A DNA stretch of 64,000 bases from an uncultured Paracoccaceae bacterium (GTDB taxonomy: Bacteria > Pseudomonadota > Alphaproteobacteria > Rhodobacterales > Rhodobacteraceae), in contig CALSNT010000020.1 in NCBI GenBank assembly GCA_943787785.1, positions 128,082 to 192,081 of the forward strand, in the 5' to 3' direction. Both the position numbers and the translations under genes were made by a program. Of the stretch, positions 36,602 through 45,771 are shown one piece after another (the stretch's first letter is position 1; every line of letters starts with the position of its first letter). The notes below the pieces were generated by a model. It worked only from the letters and a program-made list of their open reading frames with translations. It was not told the DNA's origin and made no database searches.

Positions 36602-37514
36602 GGGCTGCGCTTCTGGTCGTGCGGGCACCGCTCGTTCAACCCTGCGCGCGACCCTTGTGCGGCATTGCCAGTGGCCCAAGCGTCTTGCAAAAAGTGCATC
36701 AGTGCCGACTTTCGCGGTCATAGACGGAAAATCCGACGGAGCGATCGCGGAAACTTTTGAGCACCTGGCCCAGACCCTTCATGCCGGTTTCGCGTTGGCG
36801 GCGCACCGTGGTAAGGTCAACTTCGATCGGGAACATATCCTCTTGCCCCGCAGACTGGTGCAGGACCAGCGAGGTCGGATCGATCACACAGGACTTGCCG
36901 ACACCCCCGGCCCCAGGCCGTTGACATCAATGACATAGCACTGGAACTGGGCCGCAGTGGCCCGCGCAATGGCAAGTTCGGCATCTCGTCAGTCGTGCCG
37001 GTCAGGACCGGGTGCAACAGCACCTCGGCGCCCATGCTGGTCAGCTGCCGCGTGGTTTCGGGGAACCAGATGTCATAGCAGATCGACAGTCCGAACCGCC
37101 CCACGTCAGGCACGTCGAAACACGCAGAAACTCCGTGCCCGCCGAAATTCCGGCCTCATAAGGCAGGAACGGGAACATCTTGGAGATAACGCCGGATGAT
37201 TTCGCCTCGCGGGTTGATCACCACAGCAGTGTTGTAAATACGCCCGTCGTCGGCTGCTTGAGGAACATAGACCCCGGGGATCAGCCAGACCCGGTGTTTC
37301 TTGGCGAGCGGCGCAGAATCTTATCCATCGCTTCGTTTTCGGGCGGCTGCGCGAAACGATCCAGCGGACCATAAGCGGCAAGTTCACTGAACAGCACCAT
37401 CTGCGTCCAGGGGAAACGAGCCATCAGGATATCGAGGCGTTGCAACATGCCGTCGACGTTGGGTTGCAGGGCGTTCACGTACATCTGAACACCGGCAATG
37501 GCGAAAGGCGTCAT
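36598..37514 (-). pseudogene. carbon-nitrogen hydrolase gene interrupted by frameshifts
   Basis: About 305 residues of the nitrilase superfamily when frames are joined: start MTPFAIAGVQMYVNALQPNV, catalytic Glu in VLFSELAAYGPL, Lys expected near RYLKMFPF, and the CYDIWFPET segment with the nucleophile Cys in FGLSICYDIWF. Placeable indels: a missing base near 37310, an extra G near 37182 and an extra A near 37128 (plus-strand positions). Family members cleave amides or carbamoyl groups, e.g. N-carbamoylputrescine. First gene of the hydrolase-decarboxylase-ATP-grasp set; GGAG lies upstream of the ATG. Confidence 0.75.
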
Positions 37515-37530
37515 TTAATCATCACTCCAA

Positions 37531-37555
37531 GGGATCGGGCATTGGCCCGTATCCC
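37531..37555 (-). promoter_or_regulatory. hairpin upstream of the C-N hydrolase gene
   Basis: A ten-pair stem with one bulge: GGGAT-CGGGC, ATTG loop, GCCCG-T-ATCCC. It sits in the 106-base spacer between the TRAP permease stop (37621) and the hydrolase start (37514), just before the hydrolase ribosome site. No T-run follows on the minus strand, so it is more likely an attenuator or stabiliser than a full terminator. Confidence 0.45.
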
Positions 37556-37620
37556 ATCATATAGGCGGTTTCTGAGGTGTCGCCATACACCCCAGAGACC
37601 AGAACCGTAAGCGGCAGCGA

Positions 37621-40386
37621 TCAGGCCGCCGCAGTCTTGCGCGAACGTCCGCTGCGACCACGTTGCAGCATCACGATTGCCCCCAGCAACAGCAGTGCCG
37701 GGATGAACATCAGGTATTTGCTGGGCTGCGGTACCGGCTTCAGCACGCGCAGAACTTCCTGATCCCAGTCGAGGCCAGCATCCTGCGCGGCGCTACCGAA
37801 AGCCACGTCGTCGATCAGCATTTTCTCACCCTCGGTGCGGAAGGTCAGACCGGCGGCTTCCAGCTTTTCCTCGCCGGTTGCGCCCTCAACGATAGGAACG
37901 ATCGCGACGAATTCGATCGGATCGCCCAGATCGTTGACACCCGCTACGCGCAAGCGCAGATCCTTGCCCGCTTCGGTATCGGATGCGGCTTGGGCAATCT
38001 GCGCCGGTGCTTCTTCCGCGAAGGGTGCCGAGACCATGTCCATCCAGAAGCCTGGCCGGAACAGGGTGAAGGCGATCAATAGCAGGGCGATAGTTTCATA
38101 GAACCGGTTCTTTGCCAGGAACCATCCCTGCGTCGCTGCTGCGAACAGCAGCATCGCGATGGTCGCGACAATGAACACGAAGATACCCTGCCCCCATCCG
38201 ACGCCGATCAGCAGCAACTCAGTGTTGAAGATGAACAGGAACGGCAGGGCGGCCGTGCGCAGCGAATAGAAAAATGCCACGACACCGGTTTTGATCGGAT
38301 CGCCCCCGGACACAGCAGCGGCGGCAAAACTCGCCAGACCCACAGGGGGCGTCACATCTGCCATGATGCCGAAGTAGAAGACGAACAGGTGGACCGCGAT
38401 CAGTGGCACGATCAGACCGTTTTGCTGGCCCAGCGTCACGATGACCGGGGCCAAAAGGGCCGAGACCACGATGTAGTTCGCCGTTGTCGGCAGGCCCATG
38501 CCCAGGATCAGCGACAGGATCGCCGTCAGGAACAGGATCGCCATGATGTTGCCTCCCGACAGGACCTCGACCACATCCGCCAGTGCAGACCCAACACCCG
38601 TCTGGCTGACCGCGCCGACGATAATACCGGCGGTCGCCGTGGCGATGCCGATGCCGATCATGTTGCGGGCACCGGCAACCAGACATTCGATCAGGTCAGT
38701 GCCGCCCTCGCGGATCGCGGCACCCATATTTCTGCCACCCCGGAACAGCGCCATCAACGGACGCTGGGTCAGCAGGATGAAGATCATGTAGGCCGCTGCC
38801 CAGAAGGCACTGAGGCCGGGGCTGAGGCGGTCGATCATCAACGCCCAGACCAGCACCACAACTGGCAGAATGAAATGCAGACCCGAACGGATCGTCGGAC
38901 CCGGCAGCGGCAAAGCCGTGACCGGTGCGTTGGGGTCATCCAGCTCCAGCGGTTCTTCACGCGAAGCGATCCAAAGCAGCCCGACGTAAACCGCCGTGAG
39001 GAATGCGAAGATGATATATCCGGCTGTTTCCGGGAACGCCGGACGGATCCAACCCATGCCGTAATAGACGATGAACGACAGGGCGCATATCGCGGCAATG
39101 ATGAATGCAATGCCAATCAGGCGTGCCACTATGGGCTTGGGCGTGTAAGCGCGCGGCAGACCCTCCATCCCGGCCTTCAGCGCCTCCAGATGGACGATGT
39201 AGACCAGCGCGATGTAGGAGATCACGGCCGGCAGGAAGGCGTGTTTGACCACGTCGAAGTAAGGGATTCCCACGTATTCGACCATCAGGAAGGCTGCCGC
39301 GCCCATGACAGGCGGCATGATCTGGCCGTTGACCGAGGACGCAACCTCGACCGCGCCAGCCTTCTCGGACGAAAAGCCTACCTTTTTCATCAGCGGGATC
39401 GTGAACGTGCCCGTGGTGACCACGTTGGCGATGGATGAGCCGGAAATCAGACCGGTCATCGCCGAGGAGACAACAGCCGCCTTGGCCGGTCCGCCCTTCA
39501 TGTGGCCCATCAGCGAGAAGGCGACCTGAATGAAGTAGTTCCCGGCTCCGGCACGATCCAGCAGCGAGCCGAACAGAACGAAAAGGAACACAAAGCTGGT
39601 GGAGACACCCAGCGCGATGCCGAACACACCCTCCGTGGTGATCCACTGGTGGTTGACGATTTCGCTGAGGTTGTTGCCCTTGTGGGCGATGATGCTGGGC
39701 ATCCATGGGCCGAGCACGGTGTAGATCAGGAACACCGATGCGACGATCATCAGCGCCGGGCCAAGCGCACGGCGGGTGGCCTCAAGCAGTAGCATCAGGC
39801 CAATAACTGCCACGATAAAATCGGTCTGGATCGGCGCGCCGACGCGGCCGGAAATGGCGGTGTAGGCGACATAAAGGTACAACGCGGCACCTGCCCCGAT
39901 GATTGCCATCGCCCATTCCCACAATGGGATACGATCCTTAGGCGACCCCAGAATGATCGCAGCAACGACGGCAACGGCAACAACCGGAATCCACCAAGTC
40001 GCGGTGCCATCCTTGGCCCCGATCATGAATAGAACAGCCAGAATGATAGGAATGATCACTCCAAGCCCAAGCTGGAACTTGCTGCGGGCGGCCGGGAAAG
40101 CGGCAAAGGCCAGGAAAATCGCGAAGGCCAGATGGATCGAGCGTGCTTCGGTATCATTGAAAACGCCAAAGCCGACCATGAACGGAAACGGCGAGGCGAA
40201 CCACAGCTGGAACAACGACCAGGCCAGAGCCACCAGCAGTATGAACTTGCCTATCGGACCGTCGGCGGCCCGTCCTCCTGTGTCAGACGAAGCAACAAGT
40301 TCGTCGAGTTCCGACTGGCTCAGCCCGCCACGTCCGGCGGCTTCGGCTTCGACGGCGGCAGCTTGCTGCTGATCATTGTGGCTCAT
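37621..40386 (-). CDS. TAXI-type TRAP transporter fused permease
   Basis: 921 residues from the ATG at 40386 (an in-frame ATG at 40431 would add 15). Large integral membrane protein combining DctQ-like (4 helix) and DctM-like (12 helix) parts, as usual for the TAXI branch: GNYFIQVAFSLMGHMKGGPA, SGSSIANVVTTGTFTIPLMK and MGLPTTANYIVVSALLAPV are characteristic. The last about 180 residues (AEEAPAQIAQAASDTEAG... onward) resemble the DUF3394 tail. It imports an unknown substrate bound by the upstream TAXI protein. The downstream C-N hydrolase gene is on the same strand 106 bases away, suggesting that the imported compound feeds that pathway. Confidence 0.88.
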   Translation of the reverse strand: MSHNDQQQAAAVEAEAAGRGGLSQSELDELVASSDTGGRAADGPIGKFILLVALAWSLFQLWFASPFPFMVGFGVFNDTEARSIHLAFAIFLAFAAFPAARSKFQLGLGVIIPIILAVLFMIGAKDGTATWWIPVVAVAVVAAIILGSPKDRIPLWEWAMAIIGAGAALYLYVAYTAISGRVGAPIQTDFIVAVIGLMLLLEATRRALGPALMIVASVFLIYTVLGPWMPSIIAHKGNNLSEIVNHQWITTEGVFGIALGVSTSFVFLFVLFGSLLDRAGAGNYFIQVAFSLMGHMKGGPAKAAVVSSAMTGLISGSSIANVVTTGTFTIPLMKKVGFSSEKAGAVEVASSVNGQIMPPVMGAAAFLMVEYVGIPYFDVVKHAFLPAVISYIALVYIVHLEALKAGMEGLPRAYTPKPIVARLIGIAFIIAAICALSFIVYYGMGWIRPAFPETAGYIIFAFLTAVYVGLLWIASREEPLELDDPNAPVTALPLPGPTIRSGLHFILPVVVLVWALMIDRLSPGLSAFWAAAYMIFILLTQRPLMALFRGGRNMGAAIREGGTDLIECLVAGARNMIGIGIATATAGIIVGAVSQTGVGSALADVVEVLSGGNIMAILFLTAILSLILGMGLPTTANYIVVSALLAPVIVTLGQQNGLIVPLIAVHLFVFYFGIMADVTPPVGLASFAAAAVSGGDPIKTGVVAFFYSLRTAALPFLFIFNTELLLIGVGWGQGIFVFIVATIAMLLFAAATQGWFLAKNRFYETIALLLIAFTLFRPGFWMDMVSAPFAEEAPAQIAQAASDTEAGKDLRLRVAGVNDLGDPIEFVAIVPIVEGATGEEKLEAAGLTFRTEGEKMLIDDVAFGSAAQDAGLDWDQEVLRVLKPVPQPSKYLMFIPALLLLGAIVMLQRGRSGRSRKTAAA

Positions 40387-40450
40387 TCTGGTGTCCCCCG
40401 ATGCCCCGGTCTCTTCGGGTGCGTCCCGCATTACTTGCGTTGTGTTGTTT

Positions 40451-40475
40451 GGGGCGGCGGTTTTGCCGCCGCCCC
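40451..40475 (-). promoter_or_regulatory. GC-rich hairpin between TAXI binding protein and permease
   Basis: GGGGCGGCGG (40451-40460), TTTTG loop, CCGCCGCCCC (40466-40475): a perfect ten-pair stem in the spacer between the binding protein stop and the permease start. No T-run follows on the minus strand. It likely protects the binding protein mRNA 3' end and lowers downstream expression, mirroring the hairpins at 20927-21008. Confidence 0.65.
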
Positions 40476-40496
40476 TTTGTTCGCATTAGTGGTGGA

Positions 40497-41510
40497 TTAC
40501 ATCCAGCCGCGCTCGGCGTAGTATTTTGCAGCGCCTGGGTGCAGAGGTGCCGAAAGACCATCTTTGATCATTTCTTCCTCTTTCAGGTTCGCAAACGCGG
40601 GGTGCAGCTTCTTGAAGCGGTCAAAGTTATCGAACACCGCTTTAACGACCTGATAGACCGTATCTTCGTCGACCGTATCAGCCGTCACGAAGGTTGCTTT
40701 CACACCGAACGTGCTGGTGTCGTTGTCCGAGCCCTTGTACATCCCGCCCGGCACGGTCGCTGCCGCGTAGAACGGGTTATCAGCGATCAGCTGGTCAATC
40801 TCAGGCCCGGTGACCGGCACCAGAACTGCATCAACTGTCGAAACAGCTTCCTGGATCGAGCCATTCGGATGCCCAACGGTGTAGATGATCGCATCCACCT
40901 TGTTGTCGCCCAGTGCGGCTGCCTGCTCGGCAGGCTTTAGCTCGGAGGCGAGCGCAAAATCATCCAGCGTCCATCCCAAAGCGTCCATCACGACTTCCAT
41001 CGTGGCGCGTTGCCCGGACCCGGGGTTGCCGATGTTCACACGCTTGCCCTTGAGATCGGCAAACGAAGTGATGCCAGCGTCAGCACGCGCGATTACGGTG
41101 AATGGCTCACCATGGACCGAGAAGACTGCCCGCTCACCTTCGAACGCATCGCCTTCAAACTGGGACGAGCCGTTGAAGGCGTGGAACTGCCAGTCGGATT
41201 GGGCCACGCCCATGTCCATGTCGCCAGCCTTGATCGCGTTGATGTTGGCAATTGACCCACCTGTCGAGGGGGCTGTGCACTTCAGATTGTGGTCTGCCGT
41301 GCCCCGGTTCACCAAGCGGCAAATAGATTGGCCGACTACGAAGTACACGCCGGTCTGGCCGCCAGTTCCGATGGTTATGAATTTATCCTGTGCTGCAACT
41401 GCGGTGCCGGCCAGCATTGCCGCCGCAAAGGCCAAGTTTCTGAGTGTTTTTATGAAGTAAGCTACTGTTGGTCTATCGTTTTTATTTGATCGGCTGACCT
41501 GCCCTGGCAT
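40497..41510 (-). CDS. TAXI-family TRAP substrate-binding protein
   Basis: Periplasmic binding protein of the TAXI family: ITIGTGGQTGVYFVVGQSIC, the name motif region with NAIKAGDMDMGVAQSDWQ, and KGKRVNIGNPGSGQRATMEV. The signal peptide is the LAFAAAMLAGTAVAAQ stretch. The start is uncertain: the ATG at 41510 adds 20 odd residues before the signal peptide, and the natural start position reads ATA AAA ACA, where ATG might be expected, so a rare start or base error is possible. Up to 337 residues. TAXI systems take glutamate, 2-oxoglutarate or related acids where known; the ligand here is unknown. Confidence 0.88.
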   Translation of the reverse strand: MPGQVSRSNKNDRPTVAYFIKTLRNLAFAAAMLAGTAVAAQDKFITIGTGGQTGVYFVVGQSICRLVNRGTADHNLKCTAPSTGGSIANINAIKAGDMDMGVAQSDWQFHAFNGSSQFEGDAFEGERAVFSVHGEPFTVIARADAGITSFADLKGKRVNIGNPGSGQRATMEVVMDALGWTLDDFALASELKPAEQAAALGDNKVDAIIYTVGHPNGSIQEAVSTVDAVLVPVTGPEIDQLIADNPFYAAATVPGGMYKGSDNDTSTFGVKATFVTADTVDEDTVYQVVKAVFDNFDRFKKLHPAFANLKEEEMIKDGLSAPLHPGAAKYYAERGWM

Positions 41511-41802
41511 TTCAGGTCTGGATCAGCGCGACTTTTTCGGGACAGAGATTCGAACAACAGCCCGTCCCGCTTTACGCAACCTCTGCTTGCAGACATTTGT
41601 GTCCATCACGCGTCGGTTCTAGCCTGCGATTCCTCCGGGTTTCGAGCTTCGCCCGAACCCGGAACCTTCCAAAGACTCGCAGGTTATGGGCCACACGGTA
41701 GAGGCGATTCTGAAGCTGTTCAACCCGAAGTTCTTGTTGACACTACGCGACGGCCCGTCAACTTATTGATTTAATTATATTTACTGGAACCGGAAGCGCC
41801 GT
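41511..41802. other. intergenic region without a convincing gene
   Basis: Spacer between the TAXI binding protein gene and monomeric IDH (with the hairpin at 41803-41831). A leftward open stretch near 41580-41725 could encode an Arg-rich peptide that looks like a transposase or maturase tail, but I cannot assign it. The 41760-41790 part is markedly AT-rich and may hold the promoter for the TAXI operon's opposite side or be inert. Confidence 0.5.
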
Positions 41803-41831
41803 GGACTCCAACCTCAGCGAGGTTGGAGTCC
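41803..41831. terminator. 13-bp perfect hairpin downstream of icd
   Basis: GGACTCCAACCTC (41803-41815), AGC loop, GAGGTTGGAGTCC (41819-41831). It lies 59 bases beyond the IDH stop on the leftward transcript. A T-run is lacking on the minus strand, so termination efficiency is uncertain, but stem length and position suggest a 3' end for icd. Confidence 0.55.
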
Positions 41832-41889
41832 TGACCAACAAAAATTTTCAAGCGCTTCGGCGGATGCTGGATTCCCCCCTGCGACTGGC

Positions 41890-44103
41890 TCAACCGATAA
41901 TTGCATTGAGCCGCTCAGAGGGCCGCATGATCGCGTCTGTTTTCTGTGCATCGGTGTTGTAGTATCCACCTGTGTCAGCCAACCCACCCTGCGACGCGGC
42001 CAGTTCTGCGGTGATCGTGGCTTCGCCATCTGCCAATGCATTGGCGATGGGCGCAAAATGCGCTGCCAGGTCGGTGTCATCCGACTGATCGGCCAATGCC
42101 TCTGCCCAGTACCGCGCAAACCAATAGTGGCTGTCACGGTTGTCCGGTTGGCCGACCTTTCGTCCGGGCGAGCGGTTGTGATCCAAGATACCCTGGGTCG
42201 CCGCATCCACGGCTTCACCCAACACGCGGGCCTTCTCGTTGCCCTTGGTATTTGCCAGAAACGTCAGGCTTTCGCCCAGCGCGCAAAACTCACCCAGCGA
42301 GTCCCAGCGCAGGTGGTTTTCCTCGTTCAACTGCTGAACGTGTTTGGGGGCCGATCCCCCCGCCCCTGTTTCGAACAACCCGCCGCCATTCATCAGTTTC
42401 ACAATCGACAGCATCTTGGCCGAGGTTCCCAATTCCAGGATCGGGAACAGATCCGTCAGATAGTCGCGCAGCACGTTGCCTGTCACCGCGATAGAAGTAC
42501 GCCCGGCCGTGATCTCATCAAGGCTGACGCGTGTGGCTTCACGCGGGGCGAGGATCTGGAATTTGTCTGTAACGCCAGCCGCGGCCAGAAGCGGTTTGAC
42601 ATAGGCGATCAGCTCGGCGTCATGGGCGCGGGCCTCGTCCAACCAGAAGATCGCCTGGCAGCCCTCGGCCGCCTGCCGGTCAATCGCCAGCTTCACCCAG
42701 TCTTCGATGGGCGCTTTGCGGGTCGAGGCCGAGCGCCAGATGTCACCAGCCTCAACTCGATGTTCATGCAGCACGTCGCCGTTGGCCAGAACCATCCGGA
42801 CCACACCGTCCGAGGCAATCTCGAACGTGGTGGGGTGAGAGCCGTACTCCTCGGCCTTTTGGGCCATCAGCCCGACATTCTGAACGGTGCCGGCAGTGGT
42901 CGGATCCAGCGCGCCGTTCTCTTTGAAAAAATCAATCGCTTCGGCATAAACGGCCGCATAGCTGCTGTCGGGGATGACGCAATTCGCGTCCGCCGCCTTG
43001 CCGTCTGGCCCCCAGCCTTTGCCACCCGCACGGATCAGAGCAGGGATCGAGGCGTCAATGATGACATCCGAAGGGACATGCAGATTGGTGATGCCACGAT
43101 CCGAGTCGACCATGTAAAGCGGGGGACGCTCGGCCATCAGGGCGTCGATGTCGGTGAGAATATCGGCATGGCCTTCCAGATTGCTCAGCAGGTCCCCGAG
43201 GCCCGAATTCGGGTTCACGCCCGCCGCCTTCATCGCTTCGCCATGTTTATCAAACACCGGTTGCAGGAAGGCTTTCACCGCGTGGCCGAAGATGATCGGG
43301 TCCGAGACCTTCATCATCGTCGCCTTCAGATGGATCGAGAACAGCGTTCCCGCATCTTTCGTCGCCGCGATCTGCTCGGCCAGAAACGCACCCAATGCTT
43401 TGGCAGACATGAAAGTCGCATCGACGATGGCACCGGCGGTAAGGTCCACGCCATCTTTCAACACCGTCACCGTGCCGTCTGTCGCCTCATGCTCGATCCG
43501 GACCGGGCCAGCCTGAGCATCCGTCAGAGTGGCGGACACCTCGTTTGAGCGGAAATCATTCGCGCCCATTGTCGACACCGTGGTCTTGCTGTCCTTGTTC
43601 CACGCGCCCATCGAATGCGGGTTGGCGCGGGCGTAGTTTTTCACCGCCTTGGCGGCACGGCGGTCCGAATTCCCCTCGCGCAGAACCGGGTTCACCGCCG
43701 ATCCCTTGATGGCGTCAAAACGGCTGCGAGCGGTCTTCTCGGCGTCATTCGACGGCGCTTCGGGATAGTCGGGAATATCGTAGCCTTGCGACTGCAATTC
43801 CTTCACAGCCGCCACAAGTTGCGGCACCGAGGCAGAGATATTGGGAAGTTTGATGACGTTCGCACCGGGTGTTTTGACCAATGCGCCGAGCGCGGCAAGG
43901 TCGTCCGACTGGCGTTGCGCTTCGGTCAGATTTTCGGGAAATGCCGCAATAATCCGGCCTGCCAGCGAAATATCCCGCGTTCCCACCGACACACCCGCCG
44001 CCGCTGCGAAAGCGCGGATCACGGGCAAAAACGAAGCCGAGGCCAGCTGAGGTGCTTCGTCAACTTTCGTATAGATGATGTCAGGGGTGTTCTGGTCAGC
44101 CAT
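41890..44103 (-). CDS. icd: monomeric NADP-dependent isocitrate dehydrogenase
   Basis: 737 residues, the size of the monomeric IDH class (about 740), unrelated in length to the 400-residue dimeric type. Recognisable stretches: [20 protein letters not shown] at the start, [20 protein letters not shown] (substrate binding), [20 protein letters not shown] and [19 protein letters not shown]. It catalyses oxidative decarboxylation of isocitrate to 2-oxoglutarate, giving NADPH. Single-gene unit, with hairpin 41803-41831 after it. Intact; the divergent six-frame reading on the other strand is a codon-bias shadow. Confidence 0.95.
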   Translation of the reverse strand: MADQNTPDIIYTKVDEAPQLASASFLPVIRAFAAAAGVSVGTRDISLAGRIIAAFPENLTEAQRQSDDLAALGALVKTPGANVIKLPNISASVPQLVAAVKELQSQGYDIPDYPEAPSNDAEKTARSRFDAIKGSAVNPVLREGNSDRRAAKAVKNYARANPHSMGAWNKDSKTTVSTMGANDFRSNEVSATLTDAQAGPVRIEHEATDGTVTVLKDGVDLTAGAIVDATFMSAKALGAFLAEQIAATKDAGTLFSIHLKATMMKVSDPIIFGHAVKAFLQPVFDKHGEAMKAAGVNPNSGLGDLLSNLEGHADILTDIDALMAERPPLYMVDSDRGITNLHVPSDVIIDASIPALIRAGGKGWGPDGKAADANCVIPDSSYAAVYAEAIDFFKENGALDPTTAGTVQNVGLMAQKAEEYGSHPTTFEIASDGVVRMVLANGDVLHEHRVEAGDIWRSASTRKAPIEDWVKLAIDRQAAEGCQAIFWLDEARAHDAELIAYVKPLLAAAGVTDKFQILAPREATRVSLDEITAGRTSIAVTGNVLRDYLTDLFPILELGTSAKMLSIVKLMNGGGLFETGAGGSAPKHVQQLNEENHLRWDSLGEFCALGESLTFLANTKGNEKARVLGEAVDAATQGILDHNRSPGRKVGQPDNRDSHYWFARYWAEALADQSDDTDLAAHFAPIANALADGEATITAELAASQGGLADTGGYYNTDAQKTDAIMRPSERLNAIIG

Positions 44104-44211
44104 GATCGGAATTCCTTTTTCGAAGTTTGATCAGCCCATACCCAAGACATTCCCCAAGGTCCACCGGAGGGGATCAGCGATCATGGGTATTGGCCGGGAA
44201 TTCAGCGTGTG

Positions 44212-44964
44212 TCAGCGTTTCGCAGCGTAGTAAGACACGCGGCGTTCGAGGTAGGCGAAGATTTCCGAGATCATGAAGGCCATCGCAAACAGCACGATCA
44301 GCACTGCCCAGAAATGCGCCATCAGGAAGTTGGCCGAGTAAAGCTCAAACAGGGCACCGAAACCGACGATGGAAATCAGAAGCTGACCGATGATCACGCC
44401 CTTGACGGCGCGAATGATGCCAATTCGCACGCCGCCCAGAATTTCCGGCAATGCTGCCCAGACGTAGATCTTGAAGAACGCGTCCATCGGTGAGGCCCCG
44501 AAACTGCGTGCCATCTCTATCAGCGAGCGGTTAATCTGCATCACCCCGGCGCGGGAATTCAGGATGATGATCCAGATCGCGAACAGGGTGGTGGTGATGA
44601 TGATCGACTTCATGCCGAAACCGAACAGGACCATCAGAACAGGAACCAAAGCCGTCAGGGGCGCACTCAGGAAGATGTTGACCCAGGGCAGCAACAGCTC
44701 GTCCAGAAGGCGGCTTTTGCCCATCAGGATGCCTGTGGGTATGCCAATGACAATGGCAAAGAACACGCCCGAGAAGAAGGCGATGGCGGTCTCGCTCAGT
44801 GCTTTTTGGAAGGCTGGTGTGCCGATAACCTCGAAGAGTGTAACCAGCACCTCGGAAAGGGGCGGGACGAAGAAGGTCAGACCGGTTTGGCCGACAAGCT
44901 CCCACAACAGCCCCCAGACGATCAGGGACGACATGCCAGGCAGACGGTATCCGAACAGTTTCAT
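44212..44964 (-). CDS. ABC transporter permease (SsuC/TauC type)
   Basis: 250 residues, six helices. The EAA-loop region reads EMARSFGASPMDAFFKIYVWAALPEILGGVR (quoted in parts: EMARSFGASPMDAF and ALPEILGGVRIG), contacting the ATPase. It is one of two permeases in this importer, with the other at 45752-46513. Last gene of the leftward operon SBP, permease, ATPase, permease. Substrate unknown; NitT/TauT family members carry nitrate, sulfonates, bicarbonate or pyrimidine precursors. Confidence 0.88.
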   Translation of the reverse strand: MKLFGYRLPGMSSLIVWGLLWELVGQTGLTFFVPPLSEVLVTLFEVIGTPAFQKALSETAIAFFSGVFFAIVIGIPTGILMGKSRLLDELLLPWVNIFLSAPLTALVPVLMVLFGFGMKSIIITTTLFAIWIIILNSRAGVMQINRSLIEMARSFGASPMDAFFKIYVWAALPEILGGVRIGIIRAVKGVIIGQLLISIVGFGALFELYSANFLMAHFWAVLIVLFAMAFMISEIFAYLERRVSYYAAKR

Positions 44965-44973
44965 GATGCGGCC

Positions 44974-45771
44974 CTATTCGACATAGTTGCGCAAAGACGC
45001 CCATATCTGGTCGACGATATCCAGATACTCCGGGTCGCGACGGATGTTATCGACGCCCTTGTCGCGGAAGCCGCTGGGGCGGATGATCTCGGACACCCGA
45101 CTGGGCCGGGGCAGCAGGATGGCGATCTGATCGGAGACATAGACCGCCTCTTCAATCGAGTGGGTGACAAACAAGAACGTCTTGTTTTCGTTCTGCACCA
45201 GCGCCAGCAGGTCTTCCTGAAACTTGCGCCGGGTCTGCTCGTCCACGGCTGAAAATGGTTCGTCCATCAGCAGAACCTGCGCGTCCACCGAGAGGGCGCG
45301 GGCCAGCCCGACACGCTGGCGCATGCCGCCGGACAGCTCATGCGGAAAACTAGCCTCGAAACCCGCCAGACCAACGTCGGCGATGTATTTGGCCGCCTTG
45401 TCTTCACGTTCGGATTTGGCGACGCCGCGCAATTCCAGACCGAAGGCGACATTGCGCAGAACGCTGGCCCAGGGCAGCAGGGCGAAATCCTGAAACACGA
45501 ATGCGCGGTCCGGACCAGGGCCGGTGACGGTCTTGCCATTCACCTCAACCTCACCCGCCGTCGGCTCCAGCAGCCCGGCGATGATCTTCAGCAAGGTGGT
45601 CTTGCCGCAGCCCGATGGCCCCAGAAGCGAGGTCAACTGGCCACGCGGAAACTCCAGCGTCAGGTCGCGCAAGGCTTCCACATCGCCGTAGTTCTTCGAG
45701 ATATTGCGCGCGCTGACGGCAATCTCGGTCGTCGCCGTTTCGGGCGCGTCCTTAGTCTGAGGCATAGCCAC
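44974..45771 (-). CDS. ABC transporter ATP-binding protein (SsuB/TauB type)
   Basis: 265 residues. Walker A LLGPSGCGKTTLLKIIAG, signature ELSGGMRQRVGLARAL, Walker B VLLMDEPFSAVD, H-loop VTHSIEEAVYVSD. Energises the two-permease importer. The start overlaps the upstream permease's end by 20 bases, and the downstream permease follows after nine bases, so all are co-transcribed. Confidence 0.92.
   Translation of the reverse strand: MAMPQTKDAPETATTEIAVSARNISKNYGDVEALRDLTLEFPRGQLTSLLGPSGCGKTTLLKIIAGLLEPTAGEVEVNGKTVTGPGPDRAFVFQDFALLPWASVLRNVAFGLELRGVAKSEREDKAAKYIADVGLAGFEASFPHELSGGMRQRVGLARALSVDAQVLLMDEPFSAVDEQTRRKFQEDLLALVQNENKTFLFVTHSIEEAVYVSDQIAILLPRPSRVSEIIRPSGFRDKGVDNIRRDPEYLDIVDQIWASLRNYVE

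Noticed and set aside
38389..39438. Rightward open frame of 349 codons
   Set aside because: Antisense to the TAXI permease gene; charged shadow translation.
41580..41725. Leftward Arg-rich frame resembling a transposase or maturase end
   Set aside because: Too short and without a definite motif to assign.
42058..43548. Long rightward open frame (496 codons) over icd
   Set aside because: Lies fully antisense to the well-supported monomeric IDH; its Arg/His-rich translation is a codon-bias shadow.
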